Shown piece by piece: positions 11,955 through 23,320 of a DNA stretch of 64,000 nt. The translations under genes were made by a program, and so were the position numbers. This DNA comes from Prostheceraeus crozeri (taxonomy: Eukaryota > Platyhelminthes > Polycladida > Euryleptidae). The notes below the pieces were generated by a model. It ran no database searches. It was not told the DNA's origin and saw only the letters and a program-made list of their open reading frames with translations. The stretch covers positions 142,501-206,500 of the forward strand of contig CAJQUW010014356.1 in the NCBI GenBank assembly GCA_907163375.1, written 5' to 3'. Each line of letters opens with the position of its first letter. The stretch's first letter is position 1.

Positions 11955-12694
11955 CAGGGATGCGGAGTCCTATCCTTTTGATAGGACTCCAATTCCGGGT
12001 GGCAAGTATGTAAAGCCTAGTTTTTTGAAAAATAAACCGATAACCTACGTCATAGATCATTATCGGCTTACCTGAACCTATCTTTAGTGATCATTGCTGT
12101 ATCAATTATCAATCATTTTCGATGAAACTTTATCAGATATCGCTTTAAGTTGGATACACACGATTCGGCTCCTACCATGTTGTTGATGTGTGCTTCACAT
12201 GGTTTTTCTCCAGTCTCTACCAGGCAGGAAAATCCCCCATCCTTCTCCAAAAAATATGAGTACACTTTCGATTTTAATGTGCGCTTTAGAGGAGCTATCA
12301 CACACGATTAACGTGGGGGTAAGAGGATAATGTTCTCAAACAAACTAGTATTTCGCTTTGTCTCTGATGTGACCTTTGGTGCGTGGGTGTGATCGAGGCT
12401 ATGAAGGTTTGTCTTCTCTACTAAATCACCGAGTGAAAAGACAATCCTTTTTTTTCACTATCACGGTTCATTCCCTCAACAATTACAAGCTTTGCATGCA
12501 CTGCTGTCTCTGTACTTTTGTTTGACGGAGAAAGTTGACATCAAGACACTGACAGCTATGTACGAGGATAAATGATTTGTTTGTATTATATTTCGGGTCT
12601 AGTTATAGGCCGGAGTCCCATCATTTGATAGGACTCTGGGACTCCGACTCCAGCAAAAATGATAGGACTCTGGGACTCCGACTCCACATTCCTG
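11955..12694 (-). mobile_element. Non-autonomous hAT element with BED remnant (copy 1)
   Basis: The termini are CAGGGATGCGGAGTC and its degenerate inverse (ending GACTCCACATTCCTG). They are flanked by a perfect 8-bp target duplication, CTGCAGAC (11947-11954 and 12695-12702), the hAT hallmark. Subterminal GGAGTCGGAGTCC blocks repeat. Related copies lie at 28784-29505 and 35341-36051. The only coding content is the finger remnant at 12113-12301. Confidence 0.9.
12113..12301 (-). pseudogene. Degenerate BED zinc finger of hAT transposase
   Basis: A 62-codon frame with the layout of a BED finger: the aromatic block VYSYFLEKDGGFSCLVE, a second cysteine in KPCEAHI, then SNLKRYLIKFH ending in the histidine that closes a BED finger. 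Metal-ligand spacing is not canonical. In the other two copies the same frame is broken after the FLEKDG block. No catalytic domain follows, so this is the leftover N-terminal exon of a hAT transposase. Confidence 0.5.
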
Positions 12695-12702
12695 CTGCAG
12701 AC

Positions 12703-14439
12703 AAATCATTTTGACAATTTTTATTAGTGCCGAAAAAGCAAGTTGAATGTGCGTGCATTTTTTATTAAATTCGTAATATACTTGCTGTAGACAGCCGTTC
12801 TATTTGAACTAGCTCAATCATATAAGCAAAAAATGTTTTTAAATCACATGACCACGTTGAAAAGGAAAACTTCTGATGTCTACATCCCGTCACAACATGC
12901 ATGTATCTGCTGGGCATTATTAGTTCATGTTATTGGTTCAATAAAGTCATGCATTAACACTCGCATGATCATAATAAGTCATTGACTTTGAACTCAGGCC
13001 TCCCTTTCTCTCATTGATTGTTACGGCGACTGCTCTCTTCCTATTGTTCTCATCGAAGAGACTTTTGGAATAACTGCGAAATGCATGAATGCCAGAAATG
13101 TCAGATCTTGGGAAATAGGAAATGATTGACATTTTGGGGAACTTAAAGATGCACGTCGCCAAGCACATTTCGTCAATTTTTCTGATTTTTGCCATTTGTT
13201 TCTTCCTTCAAACAGCAGAAAAGTAAAATACCGCTGTAATACTGATATTCTACATTTGCCGGTAAGTGAACAAGATTTAGCCCAATACTGTCAGCGGCGG
13301 AATCTCCTTTTGTTTGGCTACAGCGCGTAAGACTATGCTAAATGCATGTGCACTCATATTTGGACTACTCTTGACCGTTACGAAATCTATAAGTATCGCT
13401 AAGAATTAACATATTTAAGTGACCGAATTTTTCATTATTTTATCTAGTGAATGAGGCAATAAAGTGATGACGCACACAGTTAGAAGAATGATTATTTTTA
13501 TGGCAAGAATTGTTATCATTTCATCGCTATCAGATCCTATCAAATGCCTGCATACGCAGAAATGTAGAATAATTTGGCCGGCTACAGACCGACAAATGAC
13601 ACAACAGTTGGTTATGGGCCCTTCAGCTCGGCGAGTGGTTCGAGCAATGAAGCAGTCAGAATGAAAGAAAGGTGGTCGCTTGATCTAAGCAGCATGTTTG
13701 ATTATACCGTCTTTCCTCTAATGAACGACACCATCTAATAAACGCCGCACTTCTGATATCAAGAAAATTAGACATGCATGACAAAGTGTAGTATATACTA
13801 GAGTGCGAGCCCGACCCGACTCGAATTCGGCTATGGATGGATAAGTGGACTCCGGAGAAAGGGCATTTTTTGTAGAAGAGTACTACAAGTATCCATGTCT
13901 GTGAGAACTGTCCATATTGCTTCAGATACTTCCGGCAAAAAAAAAACATAAATTGATGGTTAGGAAACTCGATACAAATGTTCCAATGACGAATAACTGT
14001 CGCCAGTTGCAACGAATCGGACCGTGATTCGCAATTTCAACTTGGCTGGTAAAGCAGGTCGAATATGAGCAGTTTTTTTCTGAATTTAGGGCCTTACTCT
14101 TTCCAGGAGATCAAGCTGCTCAGGAGTTGGTCTCAAATGATTATGAAATGAGGTTTTGTCCTCCGAAACAAACTCCTTCAGCAAAGTATCCGATGCTCCA
14201 TCCTTTTCTCTTCGTGAAATCCACTTTCATGTCCAACACTTTCTGTTCCTCTTTCTCTTCAATTTTGTAAACTTCATTGGTCCTACGCCTGCATAAATTT
14301 ACGCAGAGGCGTAAATCGCAATGCTTCTGCTTAAATCGTGGTCGATCGTGGAAATTGTTCGTCAAATCGTTGACTGTGGAAAATTGGTAATAGTGCATGC
14401 TCAAAAAATGAAGCAAGTCGACATCAATTGAAAGCGATT
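12703..14439. other. Spacer, no gene recognised
   Basis: No supported coding region. Small frames at 12947-13195, 13464-13664 and 13656-14012 show no domain. Confidence 0.35.
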
Positions 14440-15635
14440 ATTGATCAGTATAATTCTCCAGTTGAAGCTACTGAAGCTACGAACAATCACTTCGCTACGT
14501 ACCTTTCTCCTCCGGTTGACTGGGACTGGATAGTGCCTAGATGGCATTTGCGCCAATGACGAGTTCTGGATGTCCATCATTGACATTGATATTGTGCAAA
14601 AGGAATTGGATAGGTTGAAGATAAATAAATCTTCAGGTAGTGATGACCTTCCATAGAGTCTTTTAGGAAAATGTCACATGCTTTAGCAGGTCCCATAACT
14701 CATCTGATAAACATTTCTATTCAGCCATTTTGTGTACCGAACCAATGGAAACTTGGCAATGTAATTCCAATCCCGAAGGTAAAATGTCCGAAATTAGAAG
14801 ATCTGAAACCAGTGTCCATATCGCCAAGTTTTTCGAAATTACTAGAGCGTTGTGTCCTTAACAGTGTGAAAAGAAAAATTTTAGTTATCTATTGGTACAA
14901 TTAGTTTGGTTTCAAACCTGGATGTTCGACCCTGTATGCTCAAGTGTATATTCATGATTTTGTTACTCGTGTCCTTGATTTGAGTCGCACTTGTGGTATT
15001 CTATTACTATCGTTCGACATGAGTAGAGTTTTTGATCGACTTCCTCATGACTCATGATATTTTCATGCCATCCGTGGCTAAAAGCACGTTTTATCACGTT
15101 TTATCTTATGGTTGTGCATCTACTTAAGAAACAGAAGCCAGCGAGTTTGCCTGAATCACGAAATCTAAAGCTCAACTGTGTCTGTAGCATCCGGTGTTCC
15201 CCAAGGCTCAGTGTTGGGTCAGTACCTTTTCGCGGCACATATGGGTTCCTAAAAACCGGTCTCAAAATATTCTCATTTGGCAAAATACGCCGATGATGTT
15301 ATGGTTTTGATTCAATCTTACAAAGATATGTATGTGAATATATTGTTAAAAAATGAGGTTGACAACATGAACTTGTGGTGCAGTGAGAACGGGTTCTTCC
15401 GAATGCAAGAAAAACAAAATGTATGTTCGCCTCTTGTGCGAGAGTAACAACATTGCATTCTCCTGACACATCTTTATGTAGCACAATGCGAATTTTAGGT
15501 GTGATTTTTTCAGGACAATCTCACATGAAAAGAGCACGTTGCTGACATATGTAGACTTGCCGCGAGTCGTGTCAACATTCTGCGCCTCTTAAGAAGCCAA
15601 ATATCCAAGGAAGATCTCATTGTGATCTATAATAT
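14440..15635 (+). pseudogene. CR1/jockey-like LINE reverse transcriptase, 5' part
   Basis: Decayed RT readable through several frames. In order: IVQKELDRLKINKSSGSDDLP (about 14592-14650), VPNQWKLGNVIPIPK with a following KLLERCV block (14730-14860), FGFKPG (14905), a mutated FDxSxAFD block reading FDMSRVFDRLPHD (15015), and the catalytic KYADD at about 15284-15298. Stops and shifts interrupt it throughout. It ends in ...EDLIVIYN at 15635, where the LTR retrotransposon is inserted. The LINE resumes in frame at 22518. Confidence 0.75.
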
Positions 15636-16148
15636 TGCAACCTAGTCTTATTTCTGTTTAAGACAGGTTATCGGTCCCAAATGAGTTCAAATCCGATGCG
15701 GTTATGGAATCCAATAAAGAAGGAAGACAAAACGACGTTTCCAATATAATATATGTGTATTGAGCCTCAGCTCAACCAAGACGAGACTTACAAGGAGTGA
15801 GGAGAAGATGGAAGAAGAGTGATAGAGGTAGCAGTGCCGTGACGACGAAGTCTCTGATCCTCGCTTTAAATATGGAAATTTGGCTTGGTCAACCTTCTGT
15901 AGTATCCGTTAGAAACCACCGCCACGCATTGGCAATCGCCGATACCGCGGAGCTGCTCTGCGCGCCATTGGACTAGAAACGCGATCAGCAATCAAAGCAC
16001 TTTCAATTGCCGCGAGTTTCCCTGTGCATCTTCTATTTTTGTCTTGCGATCTGACAGAGAAGACATTAATCAGATCATGAAAGTTCAGGAGAGTGTCACT
16101 TATTTCCGTTCGCCGATAATGACATAACACGAAAGTACAGAGGTTACA
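15636..16148 (-). repeat. LTR (3' LTR in element sense)
   Basis: 513 bp, collinear with 22005-22517 with about 8 substitutions and no indels seen. Read on the minus strand it starts TGTAACCTCTG and ends GGTTGCA. Confidence 0.9.
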
Positions 16149-17430
16149 TACGTTCGCCCTTTGTAGGATGACGTCCCCGTCATCATATCGAGAGAGGGCA
16201 ACCGATGCACGAAGAATAATTGTTCAGAGGTTGATACGCATAGATGACACTGTTCTGCTATTAGAGAAGACGGAAGATTACAATCAAGAGAAGAGGTCTC
16301 GTTTTCGAAAAGCTGAGGCTATGAAAAATATACGCAATAGAATTGTAAGGAGCACATGTGATGGTGTAGCATAAGAACATGCATACAATTGTACATACAT
16401 TTACACATATATGAGGCTGAGGTGAAAAATGTGTGACAGATTACAAAGAGAGAGAGAGGTATTATGCAAGTACACTGCAAACTTCGAAGCAAGCAAAGTC
16501 GTAAAAATTTATAGTTACTATCTACATGCAGACACACAACGTTCACAACAACAAGGGAGATATAAATACGACACTTACACTCTTACAGAAGATTATCAAT
16601 AGAAGACATGCAATAAGTGCAATTATTAGTGCAAATTGATGGGAGCTAAAAATTCTATCACCTCAGAACTATTCATGTATCAATGATGAAATGCAAATGA
16701 AAGACACAATAATTGTCATCTTGAAGTAATCGTGTGATCATGGTTCAAAGATACATTGCAGCACAAATTGGTTCATGCAGATAGTCACTGTTGTCACAAA
16801 TATATACACAAGAATCTGCAGAGAAGTTGCAGTGAGTTCAGTCACAAATAAGCAAGACTAGAATATTGTACAATGATCTCCCAAAATTCAACAGACATGT
16901 GACTTCTTCAACAATCTTTCGAAAGAGACTAACTTGGGACATCACATATAGAGATATAATGTATAGGTATGTAGGCAGGTAACTCCTGTATAGTTACTAA
17001 TAAATAATGGATATTATCCTGTACACCACACTTGTCCCACAAGCTATTGTCAATACGCTATTTAATCTATAGTTGACTTCAATAGACAGCACTCTGGGTT
17101 TATACAAGTTATTCTCAATGTACTTTTACTAGTTTGATATAGTTACTTAGGATATATATGAATTTTATGCTGAACGGTCAACAAAAATTAGTTAGGATAA
17201 GTTACTTTTCTATTTCGAAGGGGTTCTCAACCGGTTGAATAATTCTTTCCGTCTCTCCTGTGAGGTCAGTGCAATCACTGGGAACGACCCGCGTTCCGGA
17301 CATGTCATTTTGTTGCGCAACTATTTCATCATGATCTATTTCATCTTCAATTTCGTCAATAACCAATTCTTGGTTCTCTGTTCCTTCCTCGTTTCATTCC
17401 ATCTCAATGGCTGGCGGAAATCCTGCTGCT
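16149..17430 (-). other. LTR element 3' noncoding region
   Basis: About 1.3 kb between the integrase tail and the 3' LTR without a supported ORF. In most env-bearing Ty3-like elements env would lie here; nothing membrane- or glycoprotein-like is seen. No strong polypurine tract is obvious next to the LTR (AAAGGGCG at about 16160 on the minus strand is the best candidate). Confidence 0.5.
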
Positions 17431-17890
17431 TTATCCAGTTTGAGTCGATTTATGTAAACCCATTGCGGCTTTGAACGTGGCTCTCGGATTGGGACTATCT
17501 TACAATTAGTATTCGTAATTTCTAATATCCTCATCGGACCTTTCCAACGTCACTGAAGTTTGGGGGACAATCCTTTTGTTCGACTAGGGATATAAAGATA
17601 CACTCTATCCCCTACCGCTAGGTTTTCGGCGGAAAAAGTTACATTGCGGTCATAATATTTCTTTTGTTTTTGTTGGGCCTCCTTGATGGTGGCACTTGTG
17701 ACATGCCATACGCTTTCTAAACGCTTGGCGAGGTTATGTTTGTATTCATCCACGCTTTGTGAAGAATCTGAGAATTCATGCAATACTAAGTCATTAGGCA
17801 AACGTGGGTCGCGACCGTACAATAAGAAAAATGGACTTTCTTTGGTCGAATTATGATGGTCTGAGTAGCAGTAACCTTTCCTGGGGAGTT
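17430..17890 (-). pseudogene. Integrase C-terminal region, truncated
   Basis: Minus-strand frame with the Ty3-type block HNSTKESPFFLLYGRDPRLP, then a basic helical stretch (KKYYDRNV) and VGDRVYLYIP. A stop interrupts at about 17555; the frame then continues with RWKGPMRILEI and the terminal VYINRLK. The zinc-binding and DDE core domains are absent. The join to the protease frame lies near 17885, so one deletion removed RT, RNase H and most of the integrase. Confidence 0.75.
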
Positions 17891-17899
17891 TGGTACCTG

Positions 17900-18290
17900 A
17901 CCAATCCACGTGGGTTTATTGGCAATTGTTATTTTGTTATTTGTGAAATCGATGTTTAGAGGACCCAAGTTTCTGCAAATGTCCACGCCTAATACGCAAG
18001 GAATTGTAGAATGCTGTAGAATAGAAGCTTTGTGTCTCAAGGTCACTGGGCCAATTCGGAAAGTGGCTAAGGCGGATCCAACTAATTTTATGTCTTTGCC
18101 ATCTATTGCTTGAGCAGTGGTGTCTTCATAGTGTATTTTCAACGGATTTTCATAAGCCCAACGATTATCAATTAAAGTTAGACTGCTACCCGTGTTTACA
18201 AGCGCATCAACTTCTACATTGTTAATGTGTATTGGTATAGTCGTTCGAATAATGGTATTTACTCCCGCTATGACTGGGCTATTATGAGGC
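17900..18290 (-). pseudogene. Retroviral-type aspartic protease, active-site mutant
   Basis: The C-terminal part of a 667-codon minus-strand frame (17786-19789), roughly residues 505-625. The catalytic loop reads VNTGSSLTLID where the family has DTGSS. The asparagine codon AAC is one G-to-A step from GAC. The second hallmark, VLGVDIC, follows about 65 residues later. This protease would mature gag-pol. As written it should be inactive. It lies in the same open frame as the glycoprotein region upstream of it. Confidence 0.75.
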
Positions 18291-18399
18291 GCAGTTGGAA
18301 TTCTATTGCCTCTCTCCTCTATCGCTTCGCCTAACGTATCGAGAGAAAGTTCTTCAGTCCCATTGTTCGTGGTGGGATTATGTGTAATTTTTGCGGCTG

Positions 18400-20310
18400 A
18401 TCTTTTCTCGCGCCATGATCTCCAATTTTGAATCGCTTTAGTACGCATTATGCGGTATAACTTCCTTCCTGGCAAACATCTAGTAAGAATTTTCCATAAT
18501 ATGGAATATGAGACATAGATACATACAGCAAAAATCCACACCTGTTTCCAGTCGATTTTTAGTCCGATTAAGAATGAGAAAGTTGATTTTTCCATTATCT
18601 GACTGACTATTTCTTTGGCCTCTGAATATAGGGGATTAGTGTGTATCACTCCCATGTTATTAAGTATTTCATTGTGAAGTGATGCGCTTCTCATAAATTC
18701 TGACCAATGAGTTTTCGATTGTATCTCCGACCAGTTGTATACTACTAGTTGATAAAACGTAGTCTCTGGAGCTTTAGGAAGGTCAGAGAAATTCGAATGT
18801 AAAATTGACAATGGTTTTGATATCATCATTGTCTTGTTGGTACCGTCTGGATAGTAATTAATGCAATTGTTGCGTAAGCAAACAGGGATAAGTGATATAT
18901 CACTACAGGCTATTCGTGGTGACTGCTGATAAATGATGTCAGTTTTCGGATTCAAATAACCAGAAAATTTTGAATTATGAACTTCAAATTGTAGAGGAAT
19001 GTATCTAGTACATTTGTGGTTCATAGGTAGTAATTTGTAAGTATGAATAGCGGTACAAAGCCAAACCTGAAAAATGTTGCTTACTGATTTAGCATGAATA
19101 TAATTATGCCGGAATAAGTGCCTCATTGCCAAAGTCGGGTTAGATGATAGACTTAGCTTTAATAAAGCTGCAGTGGTCCTTGTATTTTTACATATTCTGT
19201 GCATGAGTAATCTAAAAACTCGCTTGGTATACGAAATCGCAATTGTATGTGAGGCTTGGAGTTCTGATGCTAAGAAATCTGATGTGACGAGGCCGGCTTG
19301 GTTGAATGAGTGATGTCGCTCAAATGTCTTTGGTTGAGCGTACCGTTTATGTCTGTTTCTCACTCCTACTTTTATTGGGAATTTGTAATTAGATATGAAA
19401 TGTAATCGGGCCCTATCATTTGAAGAGAAATCAACAGCTATACCTTGTTCCGAAGCTAACAATGCCACACCTGTAGATTTACAATATGTCGCTGCCTTTG
19501 TGGTGTTCGCGAATGACAACGCAAGCTGATGGTCATCGGAGATCCAAACCTTATCCCAAAAAGTACCGGAGATTTCCTTCCAAAATACTTTGCTGCATTG
19601 CTCTTTCTTATCTATGTTCCACATAATATACGAACCATCGGGTAATTGACAATGGCCGTTGACATATTTGCATTTCTTTACCTCCCCAAAACTAGTTTCC
19701 ATGAAATCGTCGTTATGGCGCTTAAATACTTTGATGGGTACGAGCAAGCAGTTGATGGTCTGAAATTTTCGCCATCGGCAACAATTCACAAAAGGCGCCG
19801 GGATACCACCAAGTGTGAGCTTTGTTCGTAGTAAAATGGTCAGTTTTTGTAATTAATTTACCATTAGTACAGGAGTGATGACTAATCATTCTCTGGCACT
19901 CAAGTTTGGAGACAGGCAGATATGTAGTACTAGATTTGTTTAGGTTCTTATCGCCAAAGAAATATGTGAAGGTATATGTCGTTTGTCTCAAGATCATGCA
20001 ATGATGACCGGTTGTTTCATATTGTGCTATATTGTCTTTATATATCTTAAACGTGATGTGTTGCTGTTTGCCTCTCAGTCGGGGTGGTTGGGCGCATGGA
20101 GGCTCAGTTGGCACTTTGAAAGTCGAGCTTCCAGATTTTGTTTGGCAAATCATCGGATTGTACCGGTCAACAACGGCACCCGCTGGAGAGACGACTGTGG
20201 CAAAAAGCAAACAGAGGATAAGTTTTTTGATGCATTGTATTATGCCTACTCCTGACTGAGGCCTCCTGACTCGGTTTGACGTGTGGCTTGAGCTCAGGAA
20301 TGCAATCATC
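18400..20310 (-). pseudogene. Envelope-like membrane glycoprotein region
   Basis: Lies between the gag knuckle and the protease. It begins in the gag frame with a hydrophobic, signal-like stretch (KKLILCLLFATVVSPAGA, about 20230-20180). A frameshift near 19740-19790 moves it into the 17786-19789 frame. Visible there are many cysteines and N-glycosylation sites, a furin-type site RNRHKR (about 19360-19343) that would separate two subunits, and one transmembrane segment (VWIFAVCIYVSYSILW, about 18540-18485). A basic cytoplasmic stretch follows. This layout is that of a class-unassigned viral envelope precursor; I cannot place its family. The frameshift makes this copy non-functional. Confidence 0.6.
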
Positions 20311-21422
20311 GGACCATTATGGTCGTTGTGGTCGAGGAGAGCGTTATCTTCCTCTTCCGCGCTCAGTCCTATGGTCGCTGTAGTTCGCCTGTGAGATGGG
20401 ATAGGGCGATGTTGAGATCGACCTCCAGAATTAGGATATCTTTGGCTATTGGTAAAATTTGATTGACTGTGAAAACGACCCTGATTAGGAAGAAAAGTAC
20501 CCTGCCTAGGTCTGAAAGATGAATTCGTTTGAGACTGAGGTTGAGATGTTCGGAAAGTATTGTTCGCGCTGTAAGGCGGCATGACGGTGAAGCATCGCCT
20601 TGCGATGTGGCCTTTCTTACCACAACGATAGCACTGTGGTAGGCCGTCTGTTGTCCATTTAGCCAATGGCCTGGGTTGGTACGCCATGGCGGGCTGTGGC
20701 GGAGTCAGAGTCGCGATGAGACGACCGACTCTCTCCGATAGTTCATCTATTGTTTTATTTGATGTGTCCGGTGTTAGAAAGAAAGAAAGAAGAAAGAAAG
20801 AATAAGCATATAGGGGTTAAGGGTTGTAACACCTTTTTCCTTATTTCCTCTTTCGACGCCATTATGATTGCGTCGTCTAATGACTTGGGTTCTAGACGCA
20901 ATATTAATTTTTTAAGTGTTGGAGCAAGACCCGCTATGAATGCGTCACGTGCCGACTGATTTTGGTTACTATATGCTAGCCTGACCAGTTTCTTAATGTC
21001 CGCCGCATAATTAGCTACCGCTTCGCCCTGCTTTTGCTGTCGATTTCTTAACTGAATCGCTGTATGGCAATTCATTTCCGGTGTTTGCAAACTTTTGCCT
21101 AGCTCTTCGAGAAGAGAAGTAATATCGGCTTTATAGATGCCTGGTAACCCACGATAAATTTCCCGGGCATGGCCGGTTAGATAAAGAGGTAACATATCCA
21201 CTTTTTGATCATTTTTCCAGCCTAAGGCGTTTGCGATGAGCTCGAATTGTGATTTGAACTCACTCCATTGGTTGTTGGAGTCTTGCAGGTCACCGGAAAA
21301 TGGTTTTAGAATTAAGGCGGAGGTACCAACGGGAAGATTTAGTCTTTTATAAGACTTTGGATGTCCGCCAGAGACTGCGACACCTGTTCGATGCGGAGTA
21401 CCAAGTCCTCTACTGCCGTCAT
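20310..21422 (-). pseudogene. gag polyprotein with CCHC knuckle, broken
   Basis: A possible start is the ATG at 21422-21420. A frameshift lies near 21340, after about 27 codons. The capsid-like region follows (WSEFKSQFELIANALGW, PLYLTGHAREIYRGLP, DIKKLVRLAYSNQNQSARDAFIAGL). A GAAA-type microsatellite (20777-20801) disrupts the frame. Downstream, frame 19722-20687 carries the nucleocapsid knuckle CYRCGKKGHIARRC (20633-20592) and a glutamine- and arginine-rich tail. The same frame runs straight into the envelope-like signal stretch with no intervening stop. Gag would assemble the particle and bind RNA. Confidence 0.8.
20777..20801. repeat. GAAA-type microsatellite inside gag
   Basis: A run of GAAA/GAA units in the plus strand (poly-CTTT in gag sense) that shifts the gag frame. 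It is probably a slippage expansion after insertion. Confidence 0.8.
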
Positions 21423-21985
21423 GGTTCGACTTCGTGTATGATATATATTGTGACTTGCCAGTATAGATGGATTACAACTAAAGTTGAGGATTGTACTCGA
21501 AATGTAAAGTTACAACTTTAAGGATGTTGCCGAAATGCACAATTATAAACGAAATATAGGCCTATTCTTATATCTTAAGGAACAGATACGCCGCGGCAAT
21601 AAATATTTCACAACACAGCCTTTCTTACAATCAGGCCTGATACTCAATTCACCTGGGTCTCGTTTCAACTCAGGGACTAGAAGGAATTTACACCTTCTAA
21701 ACGCGCGCTAATCAATAATTCACTTTACTCAATTACACCGATAATTTTGGGGAATGCGATTTCGACAATAGCGCTGGCCACACACTATGCGTCTAGACTA
21801 TTTAGTATTGAATATAAACGGTAATGAAAATATAATATTCAAAGATGCATAATACAATATCAGTAATTTAGAAATGTCGACCGTTCAGAATAGGAAATTA
21901 TTTACTTACCTATTTCCATAGATTCCCGGTCGACGGACTGTTGACATAGAGTAGAAGGAGAAGAAGAGAGAGAAAACCAGACTCG

Positions 21986-22003
21986 GACACGGTGGGACCT
22001 CCA
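21986..22003 (-). promoter_or_regulatory. tRNA primer-binding site
   Basis: Read on the minus strand, one base after the 5' LTR comes TGGAGGTCCCACCGTG. The TGG start complements a tRNA CCA end. I do not recognise the tRNA species. Confidence 0.6.
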
Positions 22004-22004
22004 A

Positions 22005-22517
22005 TGCAACCTAGTCTTATTTCTGTTTAGGACAGGTTATCGGTCCCAAACGAGTTCAAATCCGATGCGGTTATGGAATCCAATAAAGAAGGAAGACAAA
22101 ACGACGTTTCCAATATAATATATGTGTATTGAGCCTCAGCTCAACCAAGACGAGACTTACAAGCAATGAGGAGAAGATGGAAGAAGAGTGATAGAGGTAG
22201 CAGTGCCGTGACGACGAGGTCTCTGATCCTCACTTTAAATATGGAAATTTGGCTTGGTCAACCTTCTGTAGTATCCGTTAGAAACCACCGCCACGCATTG
22301 GCAATCGCCGATACCGCGGAGCTGCTCTGCGCGCCATTGGACTAGAAACGCGATCATCAATCAAAGCACTTTCAGTTGCCGCGAGTTTCCCTGTGCATCT
22401 TCTATTTTTGTCTTGCGATCTGACAGAGAAGACATTAATCAGATCATGAAAGTTCAGGAGAGTGTCACTTATTTCCGTTCGCCGATAATGACATAACACG
22501 AAAGTACAGAGGTTACA
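22005..22517 (-). repeat. LTR (5' LTR in element sense)
   Basis: 513 bp, the partner of 15636-16148. Flanked by the ATAT target duplication on its outer side and the primer-binding site on its inner side. Confidence 0.9.
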
Positions 22518-23142
22518 ATATGTATATTCAGAGCTTAATAGAGTTCAATTCTCCCTTGCTTGTTGGCATCACGAAGAAAGACAGCGACAAACTTGAGAAA
22601 ATTCGTAAACTCTCACACACGATAATTTGTGGAAAACCTTGCCGTTGTACTGCCTTTACTCCTTTATCTGTAAGACGTGATAACAGAGCTTTAAATGAGT
22701 TTAAGAACCTCGTAGTCCTTAGCATTTTTTGAATCCTGAGACTATGAGATGGTCTTGTCATCTACGTTAATTAACCTGTCAATTAACCTGTTCAATAAAT
22801 AATTATGATTATACTTTGCAAATCGTCTAGGAAAGGAATTTACCAATCTTGATACTTAAATATAACACTAACTTCATCATGCCGTTTATGTTATTCAACT
22901 AATATCTCCTGACCATTATTAGAAATTGATGCATCAAATGGTGAATTACATTTGCAGGTCCTCTCCTTCCAGCGTGACTGATATTTTTTCATCTCAGCTA
23001 TCATTTCATTGTCTCATCTCGAAATTGTAAATAGATATCATCACAAATTGTCATGTGCATCATAATTTGTAATCATCATGATAATGAACGTGTTTTCATT
23101 TTTGAAAAATAAACGTTTCTGACTTCTGACTTCTGACTTCTG
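22518..23142 (+). pseudogene. CR1/jockey-like LINE, 3' part
   Basis: Continues the LINE interrupted at 15635. After removing the LTR element and one ATAT, the frame passes from ...VIYN directly into MYIQSLIEFNSPLLVGI and the KLEKIRKLSHTIICG block, which is typical of LINE RT C-termini. The coding end is near 22731. A 3' UTR follows, ending in AAAAATAAACG and then about three and a half TTCTGAC heptamers (23117-23142); short terminal tandem repeats are a CR1-type feature. Confidence 0.75.
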
Positions 23143-23164
23143 TCATTAGGACAAACAGAAGAAT

Positions 23165-23320
23165 ATCATCATTTATTCCGTATTGTATACTTTTGTATAG
23201 CATTTGATACTATATGAATTATTTCATGTCGCTTGTGCTTATTGTCATTATTGCGGTCTTAAATGTGTTGTATGATTTTCATTTTCTTTGAATAAAGACA
23301 TATTATTATTATTAAATGGG
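23165..23320 (+). repeat. LINE 3'-end fragment
   Basis: AT-rich stretch ending GAATAAAGACATATTATTATTATT. The terminal ATT/TAT triplet run behind AATAAA is typical of the 3' ends of CR1/L2-type LINEs. No coding sequence remains. Confidence 0.4.

Larger units (their letters stand above)
15636..22517 (-). mobile_element. Ty3-like LTR retrotransposon, gag-env-PR-IN order, RT deleted
   Basis: Two 513-bp LTRs (15636-16148 and 22005-22517) begin and end with near-inverse TGCAACC...GGTTACA and are flanked by ATAT target duplications (15632-15635, 22518-22521). I count about 8 differences between the LTRs by eye, so the insertion is fairly young. Coding is on the minus strand: primer-binding site, gag with CCHC knuckle, a membrane glycoprotein-like region, an aspartic protease, then the C-terminal end of integrase. 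RT, RNase H and the integrase core are missing, so the copy depended on proteins supplied in trans. Confidence 0.88.
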
